Of a DNA stretch of 64,000 bases, positions 47,181 through 54,857 are shown piece after piece; the first letter of the stretch is position 1; each line of letters begins with the position of its first letter. This stretch comes from Novosphingobium sp. (GTDB lineage: Bacteria > Pseudomonadota > Alphaproteobacteria > Sphingomonadales > Sphingomonadaceae): the NCBI RefSeq assembly GCF_030696665.1, contig NZ_JAUYRV010000032.1, forward strand, positions 19,301-83,300. The letters run 5' to 3'. The position numbers were made by a program, and so were the translations under genes. The notes beneath the pieces are model-generated. The model searched no databases, had not been told where the DNA came from, and saw only the letters and a list, made by a program, of their open reading frames with translations.

Positions 47181-48404
47181 CTAGAGGTTCTCTTTTGCCC
47201 AATGGTAAGCAGCCAACCTATTATCAACACCAACTTTTTTATAGGCGATCTGAAGTCTTTTTTTCAATGAATCCAGAGATACACCCATTTTTATCGCTAC
47301 TTGCTCGTTGGTCAGATTTGGCGCCAGTGCCGCAAGCGCCTCAGCTTGCCTAAGCGTTAGAGAATTTGGCAAAATTTTTGGCTCTCCAATCCCAACGACC
47401 ATCATAGCTCGTTCATCGATTATGCTTTTCGCCTCCTTAGCCAGATTCAAAATCTGCTGACTTTGAGGAAACTGGGCTGGCATACTATTGATACCAGTCA
47501 AGAAATAAAAATCTTTTCTTTTCAATTGATTTGAAGATCTGATCTTGTGAATTTTTGCCCGCGCTGATTTCCGCCAAGTGCGGGTGGGCTGTAGAACTTC
47601 ATTTATAATCACACCAGTGATTTCCATGCGATTACCACTTCCGGAAAACCTCGTTTTTTCATCCTTCACTTGAAACCCATGATTTTCCACAGCACTCTTT
47701 ATTTGCTGAACAAACGAAGGTTTGATAAAATCACTTGAGCTAAACGTTAAGTCGTCAGCGTATCTAGAATACTTTATACCAGAGCTTTCAGCCAATTCTT
47801 CGACTTGGCGATCAAAGTCTTGTAAAATCAAGTTTGCTATCGCAGGACTAGTAGGTGCGCCTTGTGGAACACGGCCGTTGTAACAGCAAAGCTCAGCTAA
47901 CGCTTTACCAACTTTATCGTCGTAGCCTAGGCCAGAAAAGGCTCTTTCGACAGAATTTTGACTGATAGAATTAAAAAAATTACGAATATCCATATTAAGC
48001 AAATGACTTGATCCTGAATGATAAATCGCATTATCGACCGCTGAGCGGCCACGAACAAAGCCAAAAACACACGACCTTGGATAGATTTTTGATAGTATAT
48101 TATCTAAAATCCACCACTGTATAACTTTCAGATAAGTCCGCGGCGTCTCTATCTCACGAAATGATCCATCTCTCTTTCTTAATTTGAATGACCTGTAGTG
48201 CTTACTCTTCTTCTGATAAATTGAATGAAATATTTTTGGGCTGATCCCCATTAAGAGGGGCAAGTTTCCTGCTGATAGAATGGGCGCTATGCCCGCGTCA
48301 CGGAAAAAAGCAAAAGTTGCGTCCGGCACCTCGCCAATCTCTGCTTGAAGGATAGCCTCAACATGCAGAAAGTCAGAGGGGAAATAATATGTGCGAGTTG
48401 GCAT
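47181..48404 (-). CDS. retron-type reverse transcriptase with C-terminal LuxR-like HTH
   Basis: A 407-residue protein. Residues 1-335 are a retron RT: RT2-like SFKLRKRDGSFREIETPRTY, the retron-specific NAxxH as NAIYH (125-129), PQGAPTSPAIANL (180-192), the catalytic YADD (215-218) and the VTG motif as ITG (262-264). Residues 349-407 are an extension that reads as a GerE/LuxR-type HTH: LTLRQAEALAAL, LTNEQVAIKMGVSLDSLKKR, then KVGVDNRLAAYHWA. Known retron RTs usually end after the thumb; a LuxR-type domain is unusual and was not one I could match to a described subtype. The structured RNA lies immediately upstream. All catalytic residues are intact. Confidence 0.93.
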   Translation of the reverse strand: MPTRTYYFPSDFLHVEAILQAEIGEVPDATFAFFRDAGIAPILSAGNLPLLMGISPKIFHSIYQKKSKHYRSFKLRKRDGSFREIETPRTYLKVIQWWILDNILSKIYPRSCVFGFVRGRSAVDNAIYHSGSSHLLNMDIRNFFNSISQNSVERAFSGLGYDDKVGKALAELCCYNGRVPQGAPTSPAIANLILQDFDRQVEELAESSGIKYSRYADDLTFSSSDFIKPSFVQQIKSAVENHGFQVKDEKTRFSGSGNRMEITGVIINEVLQPTRTWRKSARAKIHKIRSSNQLKRKDFYFLTGINSMPAQFPQSQQILNLAKEAKSIIDERAMMVVGIGEPKILPNSLTLRQAEALAALAPNLTNEQVAIKMGVSLDSLKKRLQIAYKKVGVDNRLAAYHWAKENL

Positions 48405-48423
48405 CTGCAGCTATTTCCAATCC

Positions 48424-48575
48424 ACCAAGGGTAGACTGCCTTGAGCACACGGCCTTGGTTCGAGAGGCATTTTGGCGGCAAGGCCCGGCGAGATGCCTCT
48501 CGGACCAAGGCCGTGAGCCCCTATAAACCTAGCCTCGACAACGGCTCGCCGAAACAGCGAACAAGCTGAATGTGA
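48424..48575 (-). ncRNA. retron msr-msd RNA
   Basis: Lies between the winged-helix gene and the RT, as expected for a retron. On the minus strand two small msr-type hairpins come first: TCGC/GCGA (48560-48546) and AGCC/GGCT (48546-48531). Then follows a long msd hairpin with arms at 48515-48493 and 48470-48448 pairing at 22 of 23 positions around a 22-nt loop. An AGC that could hold the branching G precedes the msr stems (about 48567-48565). The a1/a2 outer repeat could not be identified by eye, so the ends are approximate. Confidence 0.8.
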
Positions 48576-48589
48576 CACCAACTCGCCTT

Positions 48590-48907
48590 TCATCTATACT
48601 CTCTCCGCTGCCGTTTCATCAAGAATAATCGGCTATTATCTATTCCTTTCTCAAGACCCGCCCTCCGCACGATCGCTCGGCCCTTTGCGGTGAGAAAATA
48701 TACTCCCCTCCTCACCGGCACCACGAGTCCGGCATTCCGGGAATGTTCATGAGCATCCCTCAACTTATTTCGCTCGAGAAGTCCGTTGGCTACTGCGTTA
48801 GGAAGAATGGACTTAGCTGACACCTCAATATCCTGAATTCTCGCTGGCTGAATTACCGCAAGAATACTGATATACGCAAATATAGGATCAATCACTTTCA
48901 TATTCAA
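48590..48907 (-). CDS. small winged-helix-like DNA-binding protein of the retron operon
   Basis: A 105-residue basic protein. Its TTG start overlaps the stop of the upstream gene (TTGA); the ATG at 48901 is an alternative. A helical N-terminal part is followed by helix-turn-wing-like sequence: AKSILPNAVANGLLERNKL, then AGLVVPVRRGVYFLTAKGRA, where GVYFLTAKG looks like the wing. Type II retrons combine a nucleoside-deoxyribosyltransferase-like effector with a DNA-binding domain; here the two are separate ORFs. It may bind the msDNA or act as an antitoxin-like partner. This is inference from context. Confidence 0.75.
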   Translation of the reverse strand: MNMKVIDPIFAYISILAVIQPARIQDIEVSAKSILPNAVANGLLERNKLRDAHEHSRNAGLVVPVRRGVYFLTAKGRAIVRRAGLEKGIDNSRLFLMKRQRREYR

Positions 48908-49656
48908 AGCATTCCATTCAATATTTTACGCTCAAATCGATCTGAACAAAAATCCTTCACAGCACTCCAGCACATTTCTGTATCGGAATAGTCTATAAAG
49001 TTTATTGAAGCTCCATGAGTTTTCGCCATTTTCAGCGGTCCTGTATTTAGATAATTTATATGATTTTCATATTCATTATGAATTATTATGATCATTTTCT
49101 GGCATATTTCATATTTTATTGCGAAAGCACCCAATTCCAAGAACGAACCGGGGCTACTTGGTAACATTACAACTGCATCGACTTCCTTTGACATGGCATG
49201 ACTTTGTTCTGCAACAAAGCTGTTATTATGCTTTTTTAAAACACCCCCTGTAGTATCGATCAATTTCGAGTACTCACCAAGAGTGACCAACCAACCATCA
49301 CCCGATAGGTGATGATAAAGCTTAAACCGCAAAGTTGAGGCCAAATTTTTTTTGGCTTTTTTGGGAGGATTGTCGATCTCAATATAAGGCCCCGCAAGAA
49401 ATGCCATTCGCTGCAATCCGGCGGCACGCGCTGCATTTTGATATTGCTCAACATCAAGCGCTCTAGCAACTTGCGGGGGAGGAATATTGGCTGCCATTTG
49501 AAAAGTTGCTATTTTACCTAGATTGGACCACGCAGGAGTATAACAGGAAACCGATTTACTCGGCGTAACGTATGATCGATATGTGTCGGTCATACAAGAG
49601 CCGTAGGATATTTCGGCTCCCAGCCTTTTTTGAAACGCTGTAAACGAACGTGACAA
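48904..49656 (-). CDS. nucleoside deoxyribosyltransferase-like putative retron effector
   Basis: Up to 250 residues. The domain from about residue 84 has AFLAGPYIEID (FLAGP at 86-90), VAEQSHAMSK, and the signature strand and loop DAVVMLPSSPGSFLELG (160-176) with the family Glu at 174. This matches the NDT/TIR-like N-glycosidase fold of type II retron effectors, which would cleave nucleotides or NAD-like substrates when the msDNA is disturbed. The TTG at 49656 has no clear ribosome-binding site; ATG codons at 49593 and 49497 are alternative starts. The N-terminal 80 residues have no recognised domain. AT-rich codon use separates it from neighbouring aroC. Confidence 0.78.
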   Translation of the reverse strand: MSRSFTAFQKRLGAEISYGSCMTDTYRSYVTPSKSVSCYTPAWSNLGKIATFQMAANIPPPQVARALDVEQYQNAARAAGLQRMAFLAGPYIEIDNPPKKAKKNLASTLRFKLYHHLSGDGWLVTLGEYSKLIDTTGGVLKKHNNSFVAEQSHAMSKEVDAVVMLPSSPGSFLELGAFAIKYEICQKMIIIIHNEYENHINYLNTGPLKMAKTHGASINFIDYSDTEMCWSAVKDFCSDRFERKILNGML

Positions 49657-49657
49657 T

Positions 49658-49717
49658 TAAGGTGATGGAGCTGGACTGGCCTTCGCTGCTAAAATTTCTG
49701 GTATCAAAATCACCTTA
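49658..49717. promoter_or_regulatory. 9-bp inverted repeat upstream of the retron operon
   Basis: TAAGGTGAT (49658-49666) and ATCACCTTA (49709-49717) are exact inverted copies 42 bp apart. They lie between aroC and the first retron gene, in the only likely promoter region. The symmetry suggests a regulator site (perhaps for the winged-helix protein or the RT's own HTH) or a loop-forming element. No clear -10/-35 was identified. Confidence 0.45.
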
Positions 49718-49742
49718 CTCAACGACTTGCCACCTCACCCCC

Positions 49743-50810
49743 TCACCCGCACTGCCCCCGATGCAGCAGCTTCTGGTCGGCCAGCACCAGCGCCATCATC
49801 GCTTCCACCACCGGCACGCCGCGAATGCCGACGCAAGGGTCGTGGCGGCCCTTGGTGAACAGGTCGGTGGCCTCGCCTTCGCGCGTGATCGTGGGCACGG
49901 GCGTCAGGATCGAGGACGTGGGTTTGAAGGCCACCCGCACGCTCACCGGCTGTCCGGTGGAAATGCCGCCTGCGATGCCGCCTGCGTGGTTGGCAAGGAA
50001 TTCCGGCCCGCCCTCGCCCGGCCGCATCGGATCGGCATTGCCTTCGCCGGTGTTGCGCGCGGCGGCAAAGCCATCGCCGATTTCCACGCCCTTCACCGCG
50101 TTGATGCCCATCATCGCGTGGGCCAGTTCCGCATCCAGCTTGGCATAGAGCGGCGCGCCCCAGCCCGCCGGAACCCCCGTGGCCACGCATTCCACCACCG
50201 CGCCCAGCGAGGAGCCGGATTTGCGGGCATCATCCACCAGCGCTTCCCACCGCGCCGCTGCCTTCGCATCGGGGCAGAAGAACGGATTGCGGCCGATTTC
50301 CTGTGCGTCGAAGTTGGCAAGATCAATCGCGTCCCCGCCAATCTCGCTCACCCAGGCAAGGATCGAAACTTCGGGCAGGACCAGCCGCGCCACGCCGCCC
50401 GCCGCCACACGCGCCGCCGTCTCGCGCGCAGAGGAGCGCCCGCCGCCGCGATAATCGCGGAAACCGTACTTCGCGTCATAGGCATAATCGGCATGGCCGG
50501 GGCGATAGGCCTTGGCCACATCGCCATAGTCCTTTGACCGCTGGTCCACGTTCTCGATCATCAGGCTGATCGGTGTGCCGGTCGTCCTGCCTTCGAACAC
50601 CCCCGAAAGGATGCGGACCTGATCCGGTTCCTGCCGCTGCGTGGTAAAGCGCGATTGGCCGGGGCGGCGCGCATCGAGGAACGGCTGAATATCCGCCTCG
50701 CTCAACGCCAGCCCCGGAGGGCAACCATCAACCACCGCGCCCAGCGCAGGCCCGTGGCTTTCGCCCCAGGTGGTGAAACGGAAAAGGTGACCGAAGCTGT
50801 TCAGGCTCAT
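49743..50810 (-). CDS. aroC: chorismate synthase
   Basis: A 355-residue enzyme making chorismate from EPSP, with reduced FMN as cofactor. The signatures are present: [20 protein letters not shown] at the N-terminus, [20 protein letters not shown] and [16 protein letters not shown]. The C-terminal end [20 protein letters not shown] is intact. It is divergent from the monooxygenase-fold gene. The retron operon lies downstream on the same strand after 86 bp, so read-through is possible. Confidence 0.96.
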   Translation of the reverse strand: MSLNSFGHLFRFTTWGESHGPALGAVVDGCPPGLALSEADIQPFLDARRPGQSRFTTQRQEPDQVRILSGVFEGRTTGTPISLMIENVDQRSKDYGDVAKAYRPGHADYAYDAKYGFRDYRGGGRSSARETAARVAAGGVARLVLPEVSILAWVSEIGGDAIDLANFDAQEIGRNPFFCPDAKAAARWEALVDDARKSGSSLGAVVECVATGVPAGWGAPLYAKLDAELAHAMMGINAVKGVEIGDGFAAARNTGEGNADPMRPGEGGPEFLANHAGGIAGGISTGQPVSVRVAFKPTSSILTPVPTITREGEATDLFTKGRHDPCVGIRGVPVVEAMMALVLADQKLLHRGQCG

Positions 50811-50883
50811 GGCGCTGCCTTTGTAGGAATGCGGCGCAAAAGTCCACCTTTCCGCGTTGGCCGAGCCGCGCTATCGCAACCCC

Positions 50884-51195
50884 ATGTTCCTCGTCGTCTT
50901 CCGCAACCGCAAACGCGCCGATATCGATGCCACCGCCTATTCGCGCGATGCCGAGGTGATGGAGCAGCTTGCCGCGCAGCAGCCGGGCTACCTCGGCTTC
51001 AAATCCTACACCGCAGAGGATGGCGAGGTCATTGCCCTGTCCGAATGGGCGGACGAAGATGCGGCGCTGGCGTGGCGGCGCGTGGCGCATCATGCTGAAA
51101 TGCAAGGCAAAGGCCGCTCCGAATACTACGAAAGCTACACCCTCTTCGCAGGCACGCCCACGCGGGTGCATCACTTCAGGCGGGACGAGACATGA
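50884..51195 (+). CDS. antibiotic biosynthesis monooxygenase (ABM)-fold protein
   Basis: A 103-residue protein from the ATG at 50884; an in-frame TTG at 50857 is possible. The ABM ferredoxin-like pattern is clear: MFLVVFRNRKRADI, GYLGFKSYTAEDGEVIALSE, then AHHAEMQGKGRSEYYESYTL. Members are small heme-degrading or quinol-oxidising enzymes, or have unknown activity. It overlaps the ArsC-like gene by 4 bp (ATGA) and heads a five-gene operon. Confidence 0.86.
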   Translation: MFLVVFRNRKRADIDATAYSRDAEVMEQLAAQQPGYLGFKSYTAEDGEVIALSEWADEDAALAWRRVAHHAEMQGKGRSEYYESYTLFAGTPTRVHHFRRDET

Positions 51196-51539
51196 GCATC
51201 ACGGTTTACGGCATCCCCAATTGCGACACAGTGAAGAAGGCCCGCAACTGGCTGGATTCAAAGGGAATTGCCTACGCCTTCCACGACTACAAGAAGCAGG
51301 GCGCAGATCCGGCACGCATCGCACAGTGGATCGCCGCTGCCGGGTTGGACAAAGTGGTCAACAAGGCGGGCACGACTTACCGCAAACTGGACGATGCGCA
51401 GAAGGAAGCGTTGGGGGGCGAGGGTGCTCCGACGGTGCTGGCTGAACATACTTCTGTCATCAAGCGGCCAATTTTGGAGCATAGCGGCGGAGTGCTGGTA
51501 GGCTTCAAGGAAGTGGATTGGGAATGCGCTTTGGGATGA
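51192..51539 (+). CDS. ArsC/Spx-like thioredoxin-fold protein (YffB type)
   Basis: A 115-residue protein with the ArsC/YffB start SITVYGIPNCDTVKKARNWL. It has a single cysteine in the redox position rather than a CxxC pair, matching YffB, a reductase-like protein of uncertain function, and not classical arsenate reductases, which have extra cysteines. The C-terminal TVLAEHTSVIKRPILEHSGG has the conserved IKRP segment. It overlaps the GDPD start region. Confidence 0.88.
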   Translation: MSITVYGIPNCDTVKKARNWLDSKGIAYAFHDYKKQGADPARIAQWIAAAGLDKVVNKAGTTYRKLDDAQKEALGGEGAPTVLAEHTSVIKRPILEHSGGVLVGFKEVDWECALG

Positions 51540-52573
51540 TCTTGCGGACGCTAGGTGTCGTCTCGGTGCTTCTAGGTGCACTTCAGAACCCAACAGAATC
51601 TTCGGCCCAGACCCTCATCGCGCATCGCGGCGCGAGCGGGGAGCGGCCCGAACACACCCTCGCCGCCTATGAACGCGCCATCGATGCCGGGGCCGATTTC
51701 ATCGAGCCGGACCTCGTCCCCACCAAGGACGGCATGCTGGTGGCCCGGCACGAGAACGAGATTTCGGGCACGACCGATGTCGCCGACCATCCCGAATTCG
51801 CAGGTCGCCGCAAGACCGTGACGATCGACGGCGAAGCTCTAACGGGATGGTTCACCGAGGATTTCACGCTGGCCGAACTGCGCACTCTGCGCGCGCGGGA
51901 ACGGCTGCCGCAAGTGCGCCCGGCAAACACACGCTTTGATGGCTTGTGGCAGGTGCCGACCTTTGCCGAAGTGCTGGCGCTTGTGCGGGCCAAAGAGGCT
52001 GAGACCGGGCGGCGCATCGGCCTTTATCCCGAACTGAAGCATCCATCGTGGTTTTCTACCCAAGGCATTGATACCGCTGCGTTGTTGCTGCAGATGCTGG
52101 ACAATGCAGGGTATCGCACAGCAGAAGACCCGGTCTTTATCCAGAGCTTTGAGGCAGCACCACTCGAACGCTTGCGGCCTTTGACGAAACTGCGACTGGT
52201 CCAGTTGATGGCCAGTGCTGGCGGACCGCCCGATCGGATCGGCACGACCTTTGCGGCAATGGCGCGGTCTGATGGATTGCGCGTTCTGGCGGGCCATGTT
52301 GATGCGATTGGCGTTGAAGCGTCGATGGCGCTCGGCACCGATGGGAAGCCCACACCGCTGATCGCAGCGGCACACGCAGCAGGGTTGAAGGTCCACGTCT
52401 GGACGCTCCGCTGCGAGAATGCGTTCCTGCCACTGACGCTGCGCCGTGGTGAAGATCCGACGGGCAAGGGCGATTGCGCGGCCGCATGGAAACGGCTGGC
52501 ATCGGCTGGCGTGGACGGCGTGTTCAGCGACAACCCGCGTGAGGTGCACGCAGCGCGGACGGCGCAGCATTGA
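51524..52573 (+). CDS. exported glycerophosphodiester phosphodiesterase
   Basis: About 349 residues from the ATG at 51524; the ATG at 51536 (ATGA overlap with the ArsC-like stop) is equally possible. A signal peptide leads to the mature start near AQTLIAHRGASGERPEHTL, the GDPD catalytic block with His and Arg. EPDLVPTKDGMLVARHENE carries the metal-binding residues. It would release glycerol-3-phosphate from deacylated phospholipids in the periplasm. pnuC begins with a TTG overlapping its stop. Confidence 0.92.
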   Translation: MRFGMILRTLGVVSVLLGALQNPTESSAQTLIAHRGASGERPEHTLAAYERAIDAGADFIEPDLVPTKDGMLVARHENEISGTTDVADHPEFAGRRKTVTIDGEALTGWFTEDFTLAELRTLRARERLPQVRPANTRFDGLWQVPTFAEVLALVRAKEAETGRRIGLYPELKHPSWFSTQGIDTAALLLQMLDNAGYRTAEDPVFIQSFEAAPLERLRPLTKLRLVQLMASAGGPPDRIGTTFAAMARSDGLRVLAGHVDAIGVEASMALGTDGKPTPLIAAAHAAGLKVHVWTLRCENAFLPLTLRRGEDPTGKGDCAAAWKRLASAGVDGVFSDNPREVHAARTAQH

Positions 52574-53133
52574 ATCCGGTCGAGATTGCGGCAAGCCTGC
52601 TCGGGCTGGCCAACATCGCCCTGCTGGTGCGGCGTTCGGTATGGAACTTTCCGTTCGCGCTGGCATCGGTCGCATGCACCGGCGTCGTGCTTTATGGCGC
52701 AAGGCTCTACGCCGAGACGGGGCTGCAAGTGTTCTTCTTTGCAGCCAACCTGTGGGGCTGGTGGCTGTGGCTGCGGTCGAAAGGCACTGAGGATAGTGGG
52801 GTTCCGGTTGGCTGGATGAGTGGAACCGCACGGGCTACGTGGATCGGTGTGACCGCCACCCTCAGCCTTTCGCTGGGCTGGATACTGCACCGTTTTACCG
52901 ATGCGGCACTGCCGTTTGCGGATTCCGCCGTGGCAGGGGCCAGCATCGCCGCCCAGATCCTGCTTTCGCTGCGCAGGATCGAGAACTGGGTGTTGTGGGT
53001 AGTGATCGACGTGGTGGCGGTGTGGCTTTACGCTACGCGCGGACTGCCGTTGCTGGCCGGACTTTACGCAGCGTTCCTGCTGATGTCCGTCATGGGCTTG
53101 CGCGAATGGACAAGGGCAGCGCGGGCATGCTGA
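52570..53133 (+). CDS. pnuC: nicotinamide riboside transporter PnuC
   Basis: A 187-residue membrane protein with a TTG start overlapping the GDPD stop (TTGA). About seven spans; typical PnuC elements are ETGLQVFFFAANLWGWWLW and the C-terminal NWVLWVVIDVVAVWLY. PnuC takes up nicotinamide riboside by facilitated diffusion, driven by phosphorylation inside. The next gene encodes an NadR-like kinase that would provide that trapping step. Confidence 0.9.
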   Translation: MNPVEIAASLLGLANIALLVRRSVWNFPFALASVACTGVVLYGARLYAETGLQVFFFAANLWGWWLWLRSKGTEDSGVPVGWMSGTARATWIGVTATLSLSLGWILHRFTDAALPFADSAVAGASIAAQILLSLRRIENWVLWVVIDVVAVWLYATRGLPLLAGLYAAFLLMSVMGLREWTRAARAC

Positions 53134-53645
53134 CAGTTTGCTTTCACGGCGCTGAGAGTACGGGAAAATCGGTCATGGCGGCGCAGTTGAATGCGCAGTT
53201 TGGCTGGCCGGTAGTGGCTGAGTACGGCCGCGAATATTGCGAAGTGCACGGCACGGATCTGGCGATGGCTGACCTGCTGGCGATTGCCGAGGGGCACATG
53301 GCGGCGACGGCCCAAGCCGCCGAAGCGGAGCCAGACGTGCTGATCTGCGACACTGACCCGCTGATGACCGCTGCGTGGGCGCAGATGCTGTTTGGCGAAG
53401 TGCCTGACGCACTGCTCACCTATCCCAAGGCCGATCTTTATTTGCTGTTCGAACCAGACGTTCCGTGGGTGGCCGATGGCACGCGGTTCTTTGGCGAGAA
53501 GAGCGAACGGACGCAGTTTGCCGCGCTAGCGGAAGCGATGCTGGAGCGTGCCGGAGTGCGCTGGTTGCCCATATCGGGATCATGGGAAGATCGCGAAGCG
53601 CAAATACTTGCCGCTGTTGATGCCGCACGAAGAACATCCGCCTGA
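53127..53645 (+). CDS. NadR-like ATPase/ribosylnicotinamide kinase
   Basis: A 172-residue P-loop protein from the ATG at 53127, overlapping pnuC by 7 bp. Walker A is GAESTGKSVMA; VVAEYGREYCEVHG and LICDTDPLMTAAW match the kinase domain of NadR. There is no N-terminal HTH or NMN adenylyltransferase domain, so it is a kinase-only version. Together with PnuC it would convert incoming nicotinamide riboside to NMN. A bidirectional terminator follows. Confidence 0.88.
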   Translation: MLTVCFHGAESTGKSVMAAQLNAQFGWPVVAEYGREYCEVHGTDLAMADLLAIAEGHMAATAQAAEAEPDVLICDTDPLMTAAWAQMLFGEVPDALLTYPKADLYLLFEPDVPWVADGTRFFGEKSERTQFAALAEAMLERAGVRWLPISGSWEDREAQILAAVDAARRTSA

Positions 53646-53654
53646 CGCCAATGC

Positions 53655-53686
53655 AAAAAGGGAGCGGATTACCCCGCTCCCTTTTC
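53655..53686 (+). terminator. bidirectional rho-independent terminator
   Basis: AAAAGGGAGCGG, an ATTACC-type loop and CCGCTCCCTTTT form a 12-bp stem with A-rich and T-rich flanks. It lies between the convergent NadR-like kinase and ExbD genes and can serve both. Confidence 0.88.
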
Positions 53687-53717
53687 AATTCTTCGAGCCT
53701 TGCGGCGCGCAGAAAAC

Positions 53718-54158
53718 TTACTGGCCAGACTTCTGGAAGGTGGCGAAGTTTTCGTTGCCGACGAAGCCGAACTTCGTGACCTTTGAATCCGTGATGATCT
53801 TCATCATCCGGTTCGCGATCTCGTAGCTGGCATATTCCTCGGGCTGGAACTGGAGTTCCGGCTCGGGGTTCATCGCTTTGGTTGCCTGCAGCAGCGAGAC
53901 CAACTGGCCCTCTGTGGTGGGCACGCCGTTCCAGAGGATCTGACCCGCGTTGTTCAAGATCAGCTTGTTCTTGATCGGGTCCACCGTCTGATTAGGGTTG
54001 GGTGGCGAAGGCTGCGGAAGGTCGATGTTCACCGCGTGGGTGGCCACGGGGATGGTGATGATGAACATGATGAGGAGAACGAGCATGACGTCGATCAACG
54101 GCGTCGTGTTCATTTCCATCATCGGCTCGCCGTCACTTTGACCGGCGCTCATTGCCAT
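53718..54158 (-). CDS. exbD: ExbD/TolR family biopolymer transport protein (second copy)
   Basis: A 146-residue protein: a short cytoplasmic N-terminus (DGEPMMEMNTTPLIDVML), one membrane span (VLLIMFIITIPV) containing the proton-path Asp before it, and a periplasmic domain ending NFATFQKSGQ. ExbD forms the proton channel with ExbB that powers TonB. It lies 44 bp after a first exbD in the tonB-exbB-exbD-exbD cluster. Confidence 0.9.
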   Translation of the reverse strand: MAMSAGQSDGEPMMEMNTTPLIDVMLVLLIMFIITIPVATHAVNIDLPQPSPPNPNQTVDPIKNKLILNNAGQILWNGVPTTEGQLVSLLQATKAMNPEPELQFQPEEYASYEIANRMMKIITDSKVTKFGFVGNENFATFQKSGQ

Positions 54159-54202
54159 GTTTAAAGCTCCTGTTCGCTCTCTGGTCCGGTCGGAAGCGGC
54201 GT

Positions 54203-54733
54203 TTAGCCGTTCGGATCGACCGGGTTCGAGATGAAGCCGACCTTTGGATAACCGGCCGACTGGACGTTATAGATGGCACCCGCGATGCACTTCCAAGGCA
54301 CGTTTACGTCACCACGGATATGCACTTCGGGGATCTTTTCCGGATCGATATTTTCGGCGCCACCTTCACGCTTCACGATGCCGTCAAGACGATCGAAAGC
54401 CTTCTGATACAGTTCCTGGTTATCAACCGGGGTCGTGTTGTTAAAGTACACGCGGCACTGGCCGTTGCGCGTGGAGCCTTCATAACCAGGCTCCTTCGGG
54501 CTGCGACCTGCCGCATCGGTAGCGACCACCGTGAGCATCAGGTTTTCCACCTTGTCCTGCGATTCTTCGCTGGGAAGGATTGGAACCTTGAGCTTTTCGA
54601 CAGTCTGGATCGCGACCGGCACTGCGATGAGGACGATGATAAGCAGCACCAGCATCACGTCCACGAGCGGCGTGGTGTTGATGTCGGACATTGGGCGTTC
54701 TTCTCCGCCCCCGCCGCCTACAGACATTGCCAT
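54203..54733 (-). CDS. exbD: ExbD/TolR family biopolymer transport protein (first copy)
   Basis: A 176-residue protein with the ExbD N-terminus (RPMSDINTTPLVDVMLVLLI), one span and a periplasmic domain of about 130 residues, longer than the second copy. The channel Asp is in LVDVM. Two dissimilar ExbD proteins next to one ExbB and TonB are common in sphingomonads and xanthomonads. Confidence 0.9.
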   Translation of the reverse strand: MAMSVGGGGGEERPMSDINTTPLVDVMLVLLIIVLIAVPVAIQTVEKLKVPILPSEESQDKVENLMLTVVATDAAGRSPKEPGYEGSTRNGQCRVYFNNTTPVDNQELYQKAFDRLDGIVKREGGAENIDPEKIPEVHIRGDVNVPWKCIAGAIYNVQSAGYPKVGFISNPVDPNG

Positions 54734-54857
54734 GAGTTACATCCTGTCCGTTCTGAGCCGCAGGAGGGACCGGAGCTGCCCCGAATGGGCGTGCTCCGGC
54801 GGAAGTCCCGCGTTTCCGGAAAGGGGCCGCCGGCGAACCGGCGGCCCGGTTTCAAGC

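Noticed and set aside
46980..47270. 96-codon plus-strand ORF at the island edge
   Set aside because: It runs into the RT antisense, has no domain and no clear ribosome-binding site; better read as intergenic sequence.
48405..48589. a1/a2 inverted repeat of the retron RNA
   Set aside because: Several short G-U-containing matches exist (for example GGTG with TACC) but none is long enough to assign by eye.
48411..48593. 60-codon ORF over the retron RNA
   Set aside because: It overlaps the msr-msd structure, starts at the stop of the winged-helix gene and its sequence follows the hairpin arms.
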